A stretch of 64,000 nucleotides of DNA from Spirosoma sp. SC4-14 (GTDB taxonomy: Bacteria > Bacteroidota > Bacteroidia > Cytophagales > Spirosomataceae), in assembly GCF_037201965.1 (NCBI RefSeq), contig NZ_CP147518.1, positions 3,465,001 through 3,529,000 on the forward strand. The letters run 5' to 3'. The translations under genes were made by a program, and so were the position numbers. The notes under the pieces were generated by a model that worked only from the letters and a program-made list of their open reading frames with translations, was not told where the DNA came from and did no database searches. Shown one piece after another: positions 26,118 to 35,561 of this stretch. How positions within the stretch are numbered: the first letter of the stretch is position 1; every line of letters begins with the position of its first letter.

Positions 26118-26720
26118 ATGAATCCTACATTAAGTCGCCCCGTCTCTATTTTTACCGAAGGAAGCCCTAATCCGAACTCCATGAAGTTCGTAGTCAATTT
26201 CGAACTTGTTCCTTCTGGCTTGTCGTTCGATTATGCTACACCGGGCGATGCGTTGCTGGAAGGGAAAGCTTCGCCGTTGGCTGTCGCTCTTTTCGGCTTT
26301 GAGTTCGTTCGTCGGGTGTTTATTTCCGGCAACTTTATCACGATAACGAAAGATGACGAAACCGACTGGGACGAAGTGATCTTCGAGGTGAAGTTCTTCC
26401 TGAAAGACTATTTTGGTGAGCAAAAGCCCGTTTTTTCTCAACGGACTATGGATACCAATACCACCAAACTGGATATGGATTCGGAAACGGTACAGAAAAT
26501 AAAGGCTGTTCTTGATCAATACATCCGTCCGGCGGTTGAATCGGATGGGGGCGCCATTAACTTCTATTCGTTCGATGAACCCAGCGGAACGGTTAAAGTA
26601 TTGCTGCAAGGTTCGTGCAGCGGCTGCCCATCGTCGACACTGACGCTCAAGGCCGGTATTGAAAACTTATTGACCCGTCTGGTGCCGGAGGTGAAAACTG
26701 TTGAAGCCGAAGGCGTATAG
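26118..26720 (+). CDS. nfuA: Nfu/NifU-type iron-sulfur cluster scaffold protein
   Basis: From MNPTLSRPVSIFTEG the protein has 200 residues. The Nfu N-terminal domain (about 8-95) has TEGSPNPNSMKFVVNF. The C-terminal NifU-like domain (about 115-200) ends with the cluster-binding CSGCPSSTLTLKAGIE. It carries assembled Fe-S clusters to apoproteins. The upstream frame is open to 26028 but begins in the preceding terminator, so the later ATG is preferred. It ends at a very stable palindromic terminator. The symbol nfuA is used by family; the protein has an N-terminal domain as in mitochondrial Nfu1. Confidence 0.9.
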   Translation: MNPTLSRPVSIFTEGSPNPNSMKFVVNFELVPSGLSFDYATPGDALLEGKASPLAVALFGFEFVRRVFISGNFITITKDDETDWDEVIFEVKFFLKDYFGEQKPVFSQRTMDTNTTKLDMDSETVQKIKAVLDQYIRPAVESDGGAINFYSFDEPSGTVKVLLQGSCSGCPSSTLTLKAGIENLLTRLVPEVKTVEAEGV

Positions 26721-26778
26721 GGCTGAGGGCGTGGGGTAAACTCAAGTAGGCCTCGGTAAAGCCACAGTCTTAAGAAGC

Positions 26779-26840
26779 GAAAAACCGTTGGTGGCTGTTA
26801 GCTGCGAAGCCGCAGATTGACAGCCACCAACGGTTTTTTC
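26779..26840 (+). terminator. Long palindromic terminator after the Nfu gene
   Basis: A 19-bp stem (26780-26798 with 26820-26838) encloses a nested CTGCG/CGCAG hairpin and ends in a T run. The minus side also has T residues, so it may act in both directions. Confidence 0.85.
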
Positions 26841-26936
26841 TTTACCAGTTGATCAAAAATAGTCGTAGTCTCGTAAACCCATAGCGCGAATTGACGTTTA
26901 CATTGCACGACACGCTACCATTCAAACCGTGACTAC

Positions 26937-28364
26937 ATGAAGTATTTGTTTGCCTGTGCCTCTATGTTGCTGGCTACTACGGCCGGTTTTTCACAAAATC
27001 TTCTGGGGATTTCGACAAGCCGATTTGGAGGAACCAACCGGCTCTATATCAATCCGGCACTGGCTGCCGATTCGCCTTCTAAATTTTTTCTGAATGTAGG
27101 AACCGGCGTTGCCCATGTCGATAACAATTATGTTCGGTATCAGGCCCCGTTCTCGCTGTTGCGGCTGATTAGCGGTACGGTTCCGGCGCAGTATAAAAAT
27201 TCGGATGGCTCTTTGCGTTTCGAATCCTCGTATACCAAAGAGATTCTGGACGGCAAACCCAAAAACGGGACTATTCTGGGTGAAATACGGGGTCCATCGT
27301 TCCTGATAAAACCCACCGATCGGTCAGCGTTTGCCATTACGACCCGTTTCCGGGCGGTTGGTCAGGTCGTTGGTGCTTCGGAAGATATACTGTCGGCTTT
27401 TCGGGCCAGTCTGGTCGATAAGGCGCTCTACAGCATCCCGAATACGAACAATAAGTTTAGTGCCAACACCAATACGTTTGCCGAACTGGGTTTCACCTAT
27501 GCCGGAACCATTTGGGAGGGCGATGGGCAGAAACTCTTATTGGGCGCAACGGCTAAATTACTGCTGGGCTACAATGCGCAGCACCTGGTTAATCGGGGAA
27601 TGGACTATCAGATTGTGCCCGACCCCAATAACAGCAATAGCGCTTTGCTGGAAGTGAATCGGCTCGATGCCACGCTGGCTTATACAAGTTTTTTGCAGAA
27701 TCGTAGTCTGAATCCCCGAACGCTGTTCAGTACAGCAGCACCCGGCAAAGGGGTGGGCTTCGACATTGGATTCACCTACATCAGTCAATATGATACCGAT
27801 AGCCCGGCTCTTCAGTTAGGGATTGCTGTAACCGACATTGGTGGACTGACTTATACGGGTGAAGAATACAGCTATAATGACATCGGCCAGAATCCGGTTT
27901 ATTTCAGAAGTAGTGATTTCAATAACCTGAGTGGGGTCGAAGACATTGCCCGTGTGATTCAGGAGAAGCTGAACACAGGCCGGAGTCCCGATAAAACCAG
28001 TTTTCGTACGGGATTGCCCACGTCGCTGAACCTGACCATGGATTATCAGGCACCCACCGGCTTTGGCCTCAACGTGACGTATTTGCAGGATGTTCGGTCG
28101 ATCAATGCGCTGGCAACTCACCAGCCATCGTTACTGGCCGTAACGCCCCGCTATGATGCTCGCTGGTTGAGTCTGGCCGTTCCAATTGCCTATCTGAATC
28201 ATGGCATTACGGCCGGAGCGTCGGTTCGGGTAGGGCCGGGCTGGCTGGGAACCGATAACTTCCTGGGCCTCCTGGGCAATAGTATCAATGGTATTCATCC
28301 CCGTGGCCTCGACATCTATGCCGGTTTTGCTTTCGGTATAGGCCGGGTCGATGAGGATGACTAG
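26937..28364 (+). CDS. DUF5723 family outer-membrane barrel protein
   Basis: The 475-residue protein has a signal peptide (MKYLFACASMLLATTAGFSQ) and the Bacteroidota DUF5723 start NLLGISTSRFGGTNRLYINP with LAADSPSKFFLNVG. The rest is built of alternating hydrophobic strands, consistent with a membrane barrel of the FadL/PorV kind. Its role is unknown, and some relatives act near type IX secretion. It is the first gene before recG with about 58 bases between, but a promoter-like box precedes recG. The family name is recalled from pattern, not searched. Confidence 0.8.
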   Translation: MKYLFACASMLLATTAGFSQNLLGISTSRFGGTNRLYINPALAADSPSKFFLNVGTGVAHVDNNYVRYQAPFSLLRLISGTVPAQYKNSDGSLRFESSYTKEILDGKPKNGTILGEIRGPSFLIKPTDRSAFAITTRFRAVGQVVGASEDILSAFRASLVDKALYSIPNTNNKFSANTNTFAELGFTYAGTIWEGDGQKLLLGATAKLLLGYNAQHLVNRGMDYQIVPDPNNSNSALLEVNRLDATLAYTSFLQNRSLNPRTLFSTAAPGKGVGFDIGFTYISQYDTDSPALQLGIAVTDIGGLTYTGEEYSYNDIGQNPVYFRSSDFNNLSGVEDIARVIQEKLNTGRSPDKTSFRTGLPTSLNLTMDYQAPTGFGLNVTYLQDVRSINALATHQPSLLAVTPRYDARWLSLAVPIAYLNHGITAGASVRVGPGWLGTDNFLGLLGNSINGIHPRGLDIYAGFAFGIGRVDEDD

Positions 28365-28392
28365 AAATCCTTTCAAATTCGGCAGAAATGCT

Positions 28393-28400
28393 TAATTTTG
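28393..28400 (+). promoter_or_regulatory. Bacteroidota -7 box upstream of recG
   Basis: TAATTTTG fits TAnnTTTG and lies 22 bases before the recG ATG. No good -33 element is seen, so support is moderate. Confidence 0.4.
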
Positions 28401-28422
28401 GTCAATCCAGGCTGGGTCTGCT

Positions 28423-30531
28423 ATGACCGAACGAACTACATTTTTTGATACACCCCTTCTTTATCTGAAAGGACTGGGACCACAGCGGACAGAACTACTC
28501 AACAAAGAGCTGAATCTGTTTACCTATGGCGACCTGATTCAGTACTATCCGTTCCGCTACGACGACCGTACGCGCTATTACACCATTAGCGAGTTGATGG
28601 ATTCGATGCCGTCGGCGCAGGTGCGTGGCCGATTGCGCGATTGGTATCTGGAGGGAGAGGGGCCTAAAAAACGGCTGGTTGCTACGTTTACCGATGGAAC
28701 AGGCTCCATGAGTCTGGTCTGGTTTCAGGGCATCACCTACATCGAAAAGATTCTCCGGCGCGAAGGTGAATACATTGCATATGGCAAACCCCAGTCGTTC
28801 AACGGCCAGTTCAGTATTGTTCATCCCGAACTGGAAAATGCCAATGCGGCAGCCGAGCACGAACTTGGCTTTTTTCCGGTCTATAACCTTACCGAAAAAC
28901 TTCGCAAGCGCCATCTCGACAGTAAGGTAATCGGGAAAATCATGCGGGGGCTGCTGGAACAGTCGTGGCCGCATATTCATGAGACCTTGCCCGACAATCT
29001 GATTCAGAAATACCGCCTGATCAGTAAGCGCGATGCCATGTGGAATATTCACCTGCCTCAAAATCAGGGCTGGCTGAAACAGGCGCAACGGCGACTCAAA
29101 TTTGAAGAACTGTTCTACAACCAGCTTCGACTGATTAAGAATAAGCTCATTCAGAAAGATGAGTTTCCGGGGCAGATTTTCCGGGACACATCCCTTGTGA
29201 AGCATTTTTATAACGAACTGCTGCCCTTTGAACTGACGGGTGCTCAGCAACGGGTTATTAAGGAGATATTCAGCGATTTTCTGACCGGCAAACAAATGAA
29301 CCGGTTGTTGCAGGGCGACGTAGGCAGTGGCAAAACCATTGTGGCCTTTATTTCGTGTTTACTGGCTATCGGTAATGGCGCGCAGGCCTGCCTGATGGCA
29401 CCAACCGAAATTCTGGCCGATCAGCACTACAATGGCCTGAAACCCTTTGCCGAGGCTATGGGCCTGAACATGGGCATTCTGACGGGTTCAACTAACAAAA
29501 AACGTCGGACCATACTGCACGAGGAGTTGCAGTCGGGCAAAATGCACATTCTGGTTGGGACGCACGCCTTGCTCGAAGATGCTGTTCAGTACAAAAACCT
29601 GGGGCTGTGTATTATCGACGAACAGCACCGCTTCGGTGTAGCGCAGCGGGCAAAGCTCTGGAAAAAGAACGAAACCGTTCCGCCCCATATTCTGGTCATG
29701 ACAGCCACGCCCATTCCCCGAACGCTGGCCATGACGCTCTATGGCAGTCTCGATGTGTCGGTAATCGACGAGTTGCCAAAGGGCCGTAAGCCAATCAAAA
29801 CCGTTCATAAATACGACAAGCACCGCTCCGAAGTGTTCGGGTTTATGCGTCAGCAGATCGAGCTAGGTCGTCAGGTGTATGTTGTCTATCCACTTATTGA
29901 AGAGTCAGAAAAGCTCGACTATAAAGACCTGATGGACGGTTTCGAGAGTATGCAACGGGCGTTTCCACGGCCCAAATACGAAATCGGCATATTGCACGGC
30001 AAAATGCTGCCCTATGAGAAAGATGACGAAATGCAGCGGTTCATTAAACACGAAACACAGATTCTGGTGGCTACAACGGTGATCGAAGTTGGGGTAAATG
30101 TGCCAAATGCCAGCGTGATGGTTATCGAAAGTGCCGAACGATTTGGCTTATCGCAACTGCATCAGCTGCGCGGGCGCGTTGGTCGGGGCGCAGAGCAATC
30201 GTATTGTATTATGATGACAGGCTATAAACTCAGTAGCGATACCCGTACCCGACTCGAAACGATGGTTCGAACCAACAATGGGTTTGAGATCGCCGATGTC
30301 GACCTTCAATTACGCGGCCCCGGCGACCTGACCGGCACGCAGCAAAGTGGGGTTATGGATCTGATGATTGCCGATCTGGCCAAAGATGGTGCCATTCTGA
30401 CGGCCGCCCGCGAGTCGGCGCAGGCTATTCTGGCCGAAGATCCAGAGTTAGTACTGCCCCAGCATGCGCCCATCCGAAACCATGTTGACAGCATCAGGAA
30501 ATCTGAAAATAACTGGGGGCGTATTAGCTAG
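28423..30531 (+). CDS. recG: ATP-dependent DNA helicase RecG
   Basis: The 702-residue protein has the N-terminal wedge OB-fold region (about 60-150) and two helicase domains. Motif I is LQGDVGSGKTIVAF, motif II is CIIDEQHRFGV (the RecG-type DEQH box), motif III is VMTATPIPRTLAMTLYG, and motif VI is QLRGRVGRG. RecG remodels stalled replication forks and Holliday junctions. Length and motifs agree with the family. It probably has its own promoter. A palindromic terminator follows about 50 bases later. Confidence 0.98.
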   Translation: MTERTTFFDTPLLYLKGLGPQRTELLNKELNLFTYGDLIQYYPFRYDDRTRYYTISELMDSMPSAQVRGRLRDWYLEGEGPKKRLVATFTDGTGSMSLVWFQGITYIEKILRREGEYIAYGKPQSFNGQFSIVHPELENANAAAEHELGFFPVYNLTEKLRKRHLDSKVIGKIMRGLLEQSWPHIHETLPDNLIQKYRLISKRDAMWNIHLPQNQGWLKQAQRRLKFEELFYNQLRLIKNKLIQKDEFPGQIFRDTSLVKHFYNELLPFELTGAQQRVIKEIFSDFLTGKQMNRLLQGDVGSGKTIVAFISCLLAIGNGAQACLMAPTEILADQHYNGLKPFAEAMGLNMGILTGSTNKKRRTILHEELQSGKMHILVGTHALLEDAVQYKNLGLCIIDEQHRFGVAQRAKLWKKNETVPPHILVMTATPIPRTLAMTLYGSLDVSVIDELPKGRKPIKTVHKYDKHRSEVFGFMRQQIELGRQVYVVYPLIEESEKLDYKDLMDGFESMQRAFPRPKYEIGILHGKMLPYEKDDEMQRFIKHETQILVATTVIEVGVNVPNASVMVIESAERFGLSQLHQLRGRVGRGAEQSYCIMMTGYKLSSDTRTRLETMVRTNNGFEIADVDLQLRGPGDLTGTQQSGVMDLMIADLAKDGAILTAARESAQAILAEDPELVLPQHAPIRNHVDSIRKSENNWGRIS

Positions 30532-30581
30532 AAGCCGGTAGTGAATCACTAACGCAAACAGCTTGTACTGCTAGCTTTCTC

Positions 30582-30614
30582 AGACCTAAAAGGTTTTAAA
30601 AATCTTTTAGGTCT
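30582..30614. terminator. Bidirectional terminator-like palindrome after recG
   Basis: AGACCTAAAAG (30582-30592) and CTTTTAGGTCT (30604-30614) pair perfectly. A similar palindrome with CCTAAAAGG lies at 38618-38646, so this belongs to a small family of hairpins. Confidence 0.75.
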
Positions 30615-30720
30615 ATTTATCAAGCCAAACCCCAAAATTATTGACAAATAACCGGCGAATTACTTCGTAAATGCCTGCTACTGTGTATATTCCCTGCGGA
30701 ATATTAACCTGAACGTATTT

Positions 30721-32433
30721 ATGAAGCATCGACTACTTATTCTGCTTGGGCTTGTTTCGATGGCAGCCCAGGCGCAACCTACTTTCTCTATTTCATTTCC
30801 GGCCAGCCAAAGCAAAACCCCGCTCGATGGACGCGTATTGTTAATTCTGTCGAAAACCGACAAGCCCGAACCGCGCTCGCAGGTGAGCGACGCTGTAGAA
30901 ACCGCCCAATTATTTGGGGTTGATGTTAATGGTCTGCAACCTGGTCAGGGAGCAATGATTGATGCCCGTGTTATGGGCTACCCGAAACGTAGTTTGAACG
31001 ATGTTGCCCCTGGTGACTATTACGTGCAGGCCGTACTGCATAAATACGAAACCTTTAAACGGGGCGATGGCCATACGGTAAAGTTACCCATGGATCGGGG
31101 CGAAGGGCAAAACTGGCGCACAGCTCCCGGCAATCTGTTTAGTAAACCGCAAAAAATAACGCTTAAAGCGGGCCAGAAGCAACCATTTACGGTGGTAATG
31201 GACCAGGTTAACCCCACACTGCCTGAGCCGAAAGACACTAAATTTGTCAAACACATTAAAATTCAGAGCAAACGCCTAACCGAATTCTGGGGGCGTCCGA
31301 TGTATCTGGGGGCGCATGTGCTCATCCCCGCCGGTTTCGATGAACACCCCGAAGCCCGATATCCGCTCTGCATTTTTCATGGCCATTTCCCGTCCGATTT
31401 TTCGGGATTTAGTGAGACACCACCACCTGCCAGCATGGATACAACCGACTACATCGAACGGTTTCATGTGTATGGCTATAAAAAAATTGTAGCACAGGAA
31501 GCCTACGATTTTTACAAAAAATGGACAAGCAAGGATTTTCCCCGGATGCTGATCGTGGAAATTCAGCACGCTAATCCGTATTACGATGATTCGTATGCCG
31601 TGAATTCCGAAAATCTGGGACCCTACGGCGATGCGATCATGTATGAACTCCTGCCCGAAATCGAAAAACGATTCCGGGGAATTGGTCAGGGCTGGGCACG
31701 ATTCACCTACGGAGGTTCAACAGGGGGCTGGGAGGCACTGGCTGCACAGGTTTTTTATCCAGACGAATTTAACGGTTGTTTTGCGGCTTGTCCAGACCCC
31801 ATTGCATTCGATGCCTATACTGTATTTAACCTTTACAAAGACAAGAATGCCTATTATGCCGAAGGGCCCTTTCGGCGGACTCCCCGGCCTGGCCAGCGAA
31901 ATTATCTGGGACAGGTAAAAGTAACGATGGCAGAAACCAACCATCGCGAACTGGTTATTGGAACTCATACTCGCTCCGGCGACCAGTTCGATATTTGGGA
32001 AGCGGTTTACTCGCCGGTTGGGTCAGATGGTTATCCAAAACGGGTCTGGAATAAACTCACGGGCGAGATCGATTCTACTGTGGCAAATTATTGGCGGGAG
32101 CATTATGACCTGATGCACATCCTACGGCGCGACTGGAAAACCCTTGGTCCGAAGGTGGCTGGCAAAATTCATATCTATTGTGGCGATATGGATAACTACT
32201 ATCTTAACAACGCGGTCTATCTGATGGAAGATTTTCTGAAGAGCGTGCAGAACCCTCCTGCCCAGAGCGAAGTGGCTTACGGCGACCGCGCCGAGCATTG
32301 CTGGAATGGCGATCCGACTCAGCCTAACTACATCAGTCGCCTTCGCTACAATACGATGTATGTCGACAAAATACTGAAACGCATCGAAGCGAACCATCCC
32401 GAAGGGGCCGATCTGAAAAGCTGGAGGTATTGA
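30721..32433 (+). CDS. Secreted alpha/beta-hydrolase, putative esterase
   Basis: The 570-residue protein has a signal peptide (1-18) and an N-terminal beta domain (about 20-180). The C-terminal alpha/beta-hydrolase domain (about 190-545) has the nucleophile elbow TYGGSTGGWEAL with Ser333. Likely partners are Asp in IYCGDMDNYYL and His in DRAEHCWNGD. LCIFHGHFP likely forms the oxyanion region. It resembles enterochelin-esterase-like hydrolases. The substrate is unknown, but secretion suggests an external ester or peptide. It is a single-gene unit ending at a palindrome. Assignment is by fold motifs only. Confidence 0.75.
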   Translation: MKHRLLILLGLVSMAAQAQPTFSISFPASQSKTPLDGRVLLILSKTDKPEPRSQVSDAVETAQLFGVDVNGLQPGQGAMIDARVMGYPKRSLNDVAPGDYYVQAVLHKYETFKRGDGHTVKLPMDRGEGQNWRTAPGNLFSKPQKITLKAGQKQPFTVVMDQVNPTLPEPKDTKFVKHIKIQSKRLTEFWGRPMYLGAHVLIPAGFDEHPEARYPLCIFHGHFPSDFSGFSETPPPASMDTTDYIERFHVYGYKKIVAQEAYDFYKKWTSKDFPRMLIVEIQHANPYYDDSYAVNSENLGPYGDAIMYELLPEIEKRFRGIGQGWARFTYGGSTGGWEALAAQVFYPDEFNGCFAACPDPIAFDAYTVFNLYKDKNAYYAEGPFRRTPRPGQRNYLGQVKVTMAETNHRELVIGTHTRSGDQFDIWEAVYSPVGSDGYPKRVWNKLTGEIDSTVANYWREHYDLMHILRRDWKTLGPKVAGKIHIYCGDMDNYYLNNAVYLMEDFLKSVQNPPAQSEVAYGDRAEHCWNGDPTQPNYISRLRYNTMYVDKILKRIEANHPEGADLKSWRY

Positions 32434-32439
32434 GTTTAT

Positions 32440-32498
32440 AGTTTACGGTTACTCTGCTTAGGAAGGAGGTATGCAAGCAGGCAGAGCAACCGTAAACT
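32440..32498. repeat. Inverted repeat between the esterase and acyl-CoA reductase genes
   Basis: AGTTTACGGTTACTCTGC (32440-32457) pairs with GCAGAGCAACCGTAAACT (32481-32498), with one mismatch. The core matches the palindrome at 22114-22178. It lies between convergent genes and may terminate both. Confidence 0.8.
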
Positions 32499-32504
32499 GA
32501 ACCC

Positions 32505-33524
32505 TTACAATGAAGTCAGGAATGCCATTGTATCGATGCCATCGGCATAATCGCTGAGACCAGGGCATTGGGTTTTGCCAAACGGAATACTGTTCGAATG
32601 CCATCCCTGCGCAGAGGCCACTACCTGAATGCGTTCGGCTCGCTCATTGAGCCACTGATTGGCGTTGGCCTGCGTCTTATACGTTTGATAGTAAACAACA
32701 GACACCGGCGAAACAAGGCCGTCGTTTTCTGTCAGCAATAAGTAGCCATTGTCCAGGTGAGGAACAGCATTGATGAGATAAATAGACTTATTATAATCGT
32801 AGTTGTTCTGATACTTATGGTTATTGAGATACGTAGTTACCTGAGGTTCCAACGCTCGTAGAAGGGGTGTAAAATCATACTCATCAGGAACCAGCAGAGT
32901 CGATACATTGCGGCAACCGAGCCCATAATAGTCTGAAATATCATGTCCCAGCTTTAAAAACTCGTCGTCGTTTTCCTCTCCCATCAGCAGGCCAACGGAG
33001 GTACGGTTCTTACGAATGATGCTGGGTTTCTTCGAAAAGTAATAGTCGAAATAACGAGCCGTATTGTTGCTGCCTGTAGCGATATAAGCATCTGCTATAT
33101 TAATTCGGTCGGCTTCTTCGATTAATTCTGTAAACTCAGGATTAATCTCTTTTATTTTTTGTATTAAATAATGAATAAGTACAAAATCCTGGCTACTGAG
33201 CTTTGCCAGCAGTTTATGCCCACTGATTAATACAGACAGCAAATCGTGGAAACCAACGGCCGGAATGTTACCCGCCATCACCACGCCGACGGTGCGGGGA
33301 GTTTGTGGCTCAGCAGGGTAATTGGTTAGCCAGCCGTTTAAATTTTGTTCGGATAAAAACTCAGTGGCGATAGCCGACAGGGCTTTTTTTGTGTTCTCAG
33401 GCGTAAACCAGTTATTCTTGTGATAGGCCCGAAGGGAAATTTCTTCTAATTCGGGCTGGGCTTTGTCGGAGCGAAGAAAATCACCCAGAGCCACGAACGT
33501 TTGAATGCGTTCTGATTGAAGCAT
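32505..33524 (-). CDS. LuxC-type acyl-CoA reductase
   Basis: The 339-residue protein shows TVGVVMAGNIPAVGFHDLLS, GHKLLAKLSSQD, IATGSNNTARYFDYYF and IIRKNRTSVGLLMGEE, typical of the LuxC-like acyl-CoA reductases of Bacteroidota. The nucleophile cysteine probably lies in YYGLGCRNVSTL. LuxC reduces an acyl group to the aldehyde with NADPH. There is no luxA or luxB, so light production is not implied. It is divergent from a 2[4Fe-4S] ferredoxin, a pairing I recall from this phylum. The substrate may be a fatty acyl-CoA. Confidence 0.85.
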   Translation of the reverse strand: MLQSERIQTFVALGDFLRSDKAQPELEEISLRAYHKNNWFTPENTKKALSAIATEFLSEQNLNGWLTNYPAEPQTPRTVGVVMAGNIPAVGFHDLLSVLISGHKLLAKLSSQDFVLIHYLIQKIKEINPEFTELIEEADRINIADAYIATGSNNTARYFDYYFSKKPSIIRKNRTSVGLLMGEENDDEFLKLGHDISDYYGLGCRNVSTLLVPDEYDFTPLLRALEPQVTTYLNNHKYQNNYDYNKSIYLINAVPHLDNGYLLLTENDGLVSPVSVVYYQTYKTQANANQWLNERAERIQVVASAQGWHSNSIPFGKTQCPGLSDYADGIDTMAFLTSL

Positions 33525-33599
33525 GAACTAAATAAACAAATGGAATACCCCATCAACTAATATAATGAAGTTTTAGTTTGCCCCTAACCTTTAAATAGT

Positions 33600-33607
33600 T
33601 ATATTTG
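33600..33607 (+). promoter_or_regulatory. Bacteroidota -7 box upstream of the ferredoxin gene
   Basis: TATATTTG matches TAnnTTTG. TTTG at 33577-33580 lies 19 bases further upstream, matching a -33 element. The ATG is 51 bases downstream of the box. Confidence 0.6.
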
Positions 33608-33628
33608 TTGTTCAATTCAGGAAGATAA

Positions 33629-34009
<381 letters not shown>

Positions 34010-34029
34010 ATTCAGCCATACTTTCCCGT

Positions 34030-34062
34030 AAAAAGCCCAACCGGTTGCCGGTTGGGCTTTTT
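34030..34062 (+). terminator. Rho-independent terminator after the ferredoxin gene
   Basis: A 14-bp perfect stem, AAAAGCCCAACCGG (34031-34044) with CCGGTTGGGCTTTT (34049-34062), has a four-base loop and a T run. Confidence 0.93.
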
Positions 34063-34063
34063 G

Positions 34064-34338
34064 TATTTTTACTGGTATAGGAAAAACAACATTTTAAAAA
34101 AAATGCAAAAAATAAAATTTGGTCAAAAGTCATTGTGGCCAAATAAAATAAAATGAATAAAAATTACTTCAAATAGGGTATTATGCTTGTAAATAGTAGA
34201 ACATTTTAAATAAAATAGCATAAAATTTGGAAAATCACTGTGTTTTTAAAGAAGATCTCTTGTGTGAAATAAATTATATGATAAAATTTGTCCCCGGTTA
34301 AACTACAATTTGCTGATTTACTCCACCAAATAAAAAGC
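34064..34338. other. AT-rich upstream region of the porin-ammonium transporter pair
   Basis: This stretch is extremely AT-rich and has no gene. The word ATAAAATTTG appears three times, starting near 34106, 34222 and 34281. The copies may be regulatory sites or chance in AT-rich DNA. No sigma-54 -24/-12 pattern was found. Confidence 0.5.
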
Positions 34339-35493
34339 ATGAGAAAAGCAATTTTACTTCTTAGTTCTTTGTTTACCGGATTAGGCGCATATGCGCAGGA
34401 TTCGACATCTGCTACTCCAGGGAAATTTACCTTTTCTGGGTACATGGATACCTACTACTGGGGAAACTTCAATAACCCAAAGAGCCAGTCGAACCTGGGG
34501 TTAAATGGATCGGGTCCAGGCAACGCACGCGCTTTTGATCAGAAAGCTGGTCAGTTTGGAATTGGGTTAGTACAGGCGAAAGCGATGTATACGGCCGACA
34601 AAGTTGATGCGGTTATCGATCTGACATTTGGGCCTTTTGCTGATCTGGGTAACTATGGTAACTACCTCGGCCCGCTGGGTGGTGGGTCAACGGCACTGAC
34701 CATTAAGCAGGCATACATCGTTTTTAAAGCTACCCCAAAACTATCGTTTACCGCCGGGCAGTTTGGTACCCATATCGGTTACGAAGTAATTGATGCTCCT
34801 GTTAACTATAACTACTCACTATCAAACCTCTTTAACAACGGACCCTTCTATCACATCGGTCTGAAAGGTCAGTATACCTTCAGCGACCGGGCTTACTTAA
34901 TGTTGGGAGTTGTGAACAACGTCGATAACCTGTACGACAACAACAAGAAAAAGGGATTAATCGGACAGTTCTTCTTTTCGCCCGTATCGAACTGGAACGT
35001 TTACCTGAACGCAATTGCTTCCAACGAAGCCTCGCAGGATGTAAATGGTGTGAAAGCTGATGATGCCAGCTATATGCTGTTTGACCTGACCACTACCTAT
35101 CAGATTACCGATAAGTTCTTTCTGGGCCTGAACGCGGCAACCGGTTCGCAAAAAGGTGATTACCAGGGAGTAGGTGGCCCTTCTACATCCAAAACCTGGG
35201 GTGGCGTTGCGGTCTATACCAACTATGCCTTTACCGATAAATTTGGTCTGGGTCTTCGTTATGAAACGTTCGACAATAAAAGCGGTGTCCGTGGACTAAC
35301 CGATGCCGCTGGCAATGGCGCTAGTGTTAATTCGATTACGATTACTGGCAATATTACCGCAGCCGACGGCCATGTATTGCTGAAGCCAGAATTCCGTCTG
35401 GACAGCTATTCGGCCGATAAGTTTGAGAAAAATGATGGATCGCTTACGCCATCGCAGGCTACCCTGGGTATGGCTGCCATCTTCAAATTTTAA
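34339..35493 (+). CDS. Outer-membrane beta-barrel porin next to an ammonium transporter
   Basis: The start MRKAILLLSSLFTGLGAYAQ gives 384 residues with a cleavable signal peptide. The mature part has about 16 amphipathic strands and ends with the Phe expected for barrel insertion (AAIFKF). FSGYMDTYYWGNFNNPK and FTAGQFGTHIGYEVID match the BBP2-type porins. It lies 68 bases upstream of amtB in the same direction, so both are likely cotranscribed. Such a pair suggests that the porin lets ammonium or another small nitrogen compound through the outer membrane; this is inference. The upstream AT-rich region may regulate it. Confidence 0.85.
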   Translation: MRKAILLLSSLFTGLGAYAQDSTSATPGKFTFSGYMDTYYWGNFNNPKSQSNLGLNGSGPGNARAFDQKAGQFGIGLVQAKAMYTADKVDAVIDLTFGPFADLGNYGNYLGPLGGGSTALTIKQAYIVFKATPKLSFTAGQFGTHIGYEVIDAPVNYNYSLSNLFNNGPFYHIGLKGQYTFSDRAYLMLGVVNNVDNLYDNNKKKGLIGQFFFSPVSNWNVYLNAIASNEASQDVNGVKADDASYMLFDLTTTYQITDKFFLGLNAATGSQKGDYQGVGGPSTSKTWGGVAVYTNYAFTDKFGLGLRYETFDNKSGVRGLTDAAGNGASVNSITITGNITAADGHVLLKPEFRLDSYSADKFEKNDGSLTPSQATLGMAAIFKF

Positions 35494-35561
35494 CCTGTGA
35501 AAGTCCCCCGTTTTCTTAACCAATTTTTATAATTCAGTACAACAAAAACCCCTCAATTATC

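Noticed and set aside
28495..29295. Minus-strand open frame of 266 codons
   Set aside because: It is antisense to recG and shows no family features.
32505..33524. Bioluminescence operon
   Set aside because: The LuxC-type reductase has no luxA, luxB, luxD or luxE partner; the family is used for other lipids in this phylum.
34064..34338. Sigma-54 promoter ahead of porin-amtB
   Set aside because: TTGG...TTG words occur, but the GG to GC spacing is 12 rather than 10 and the second element lacks GC.
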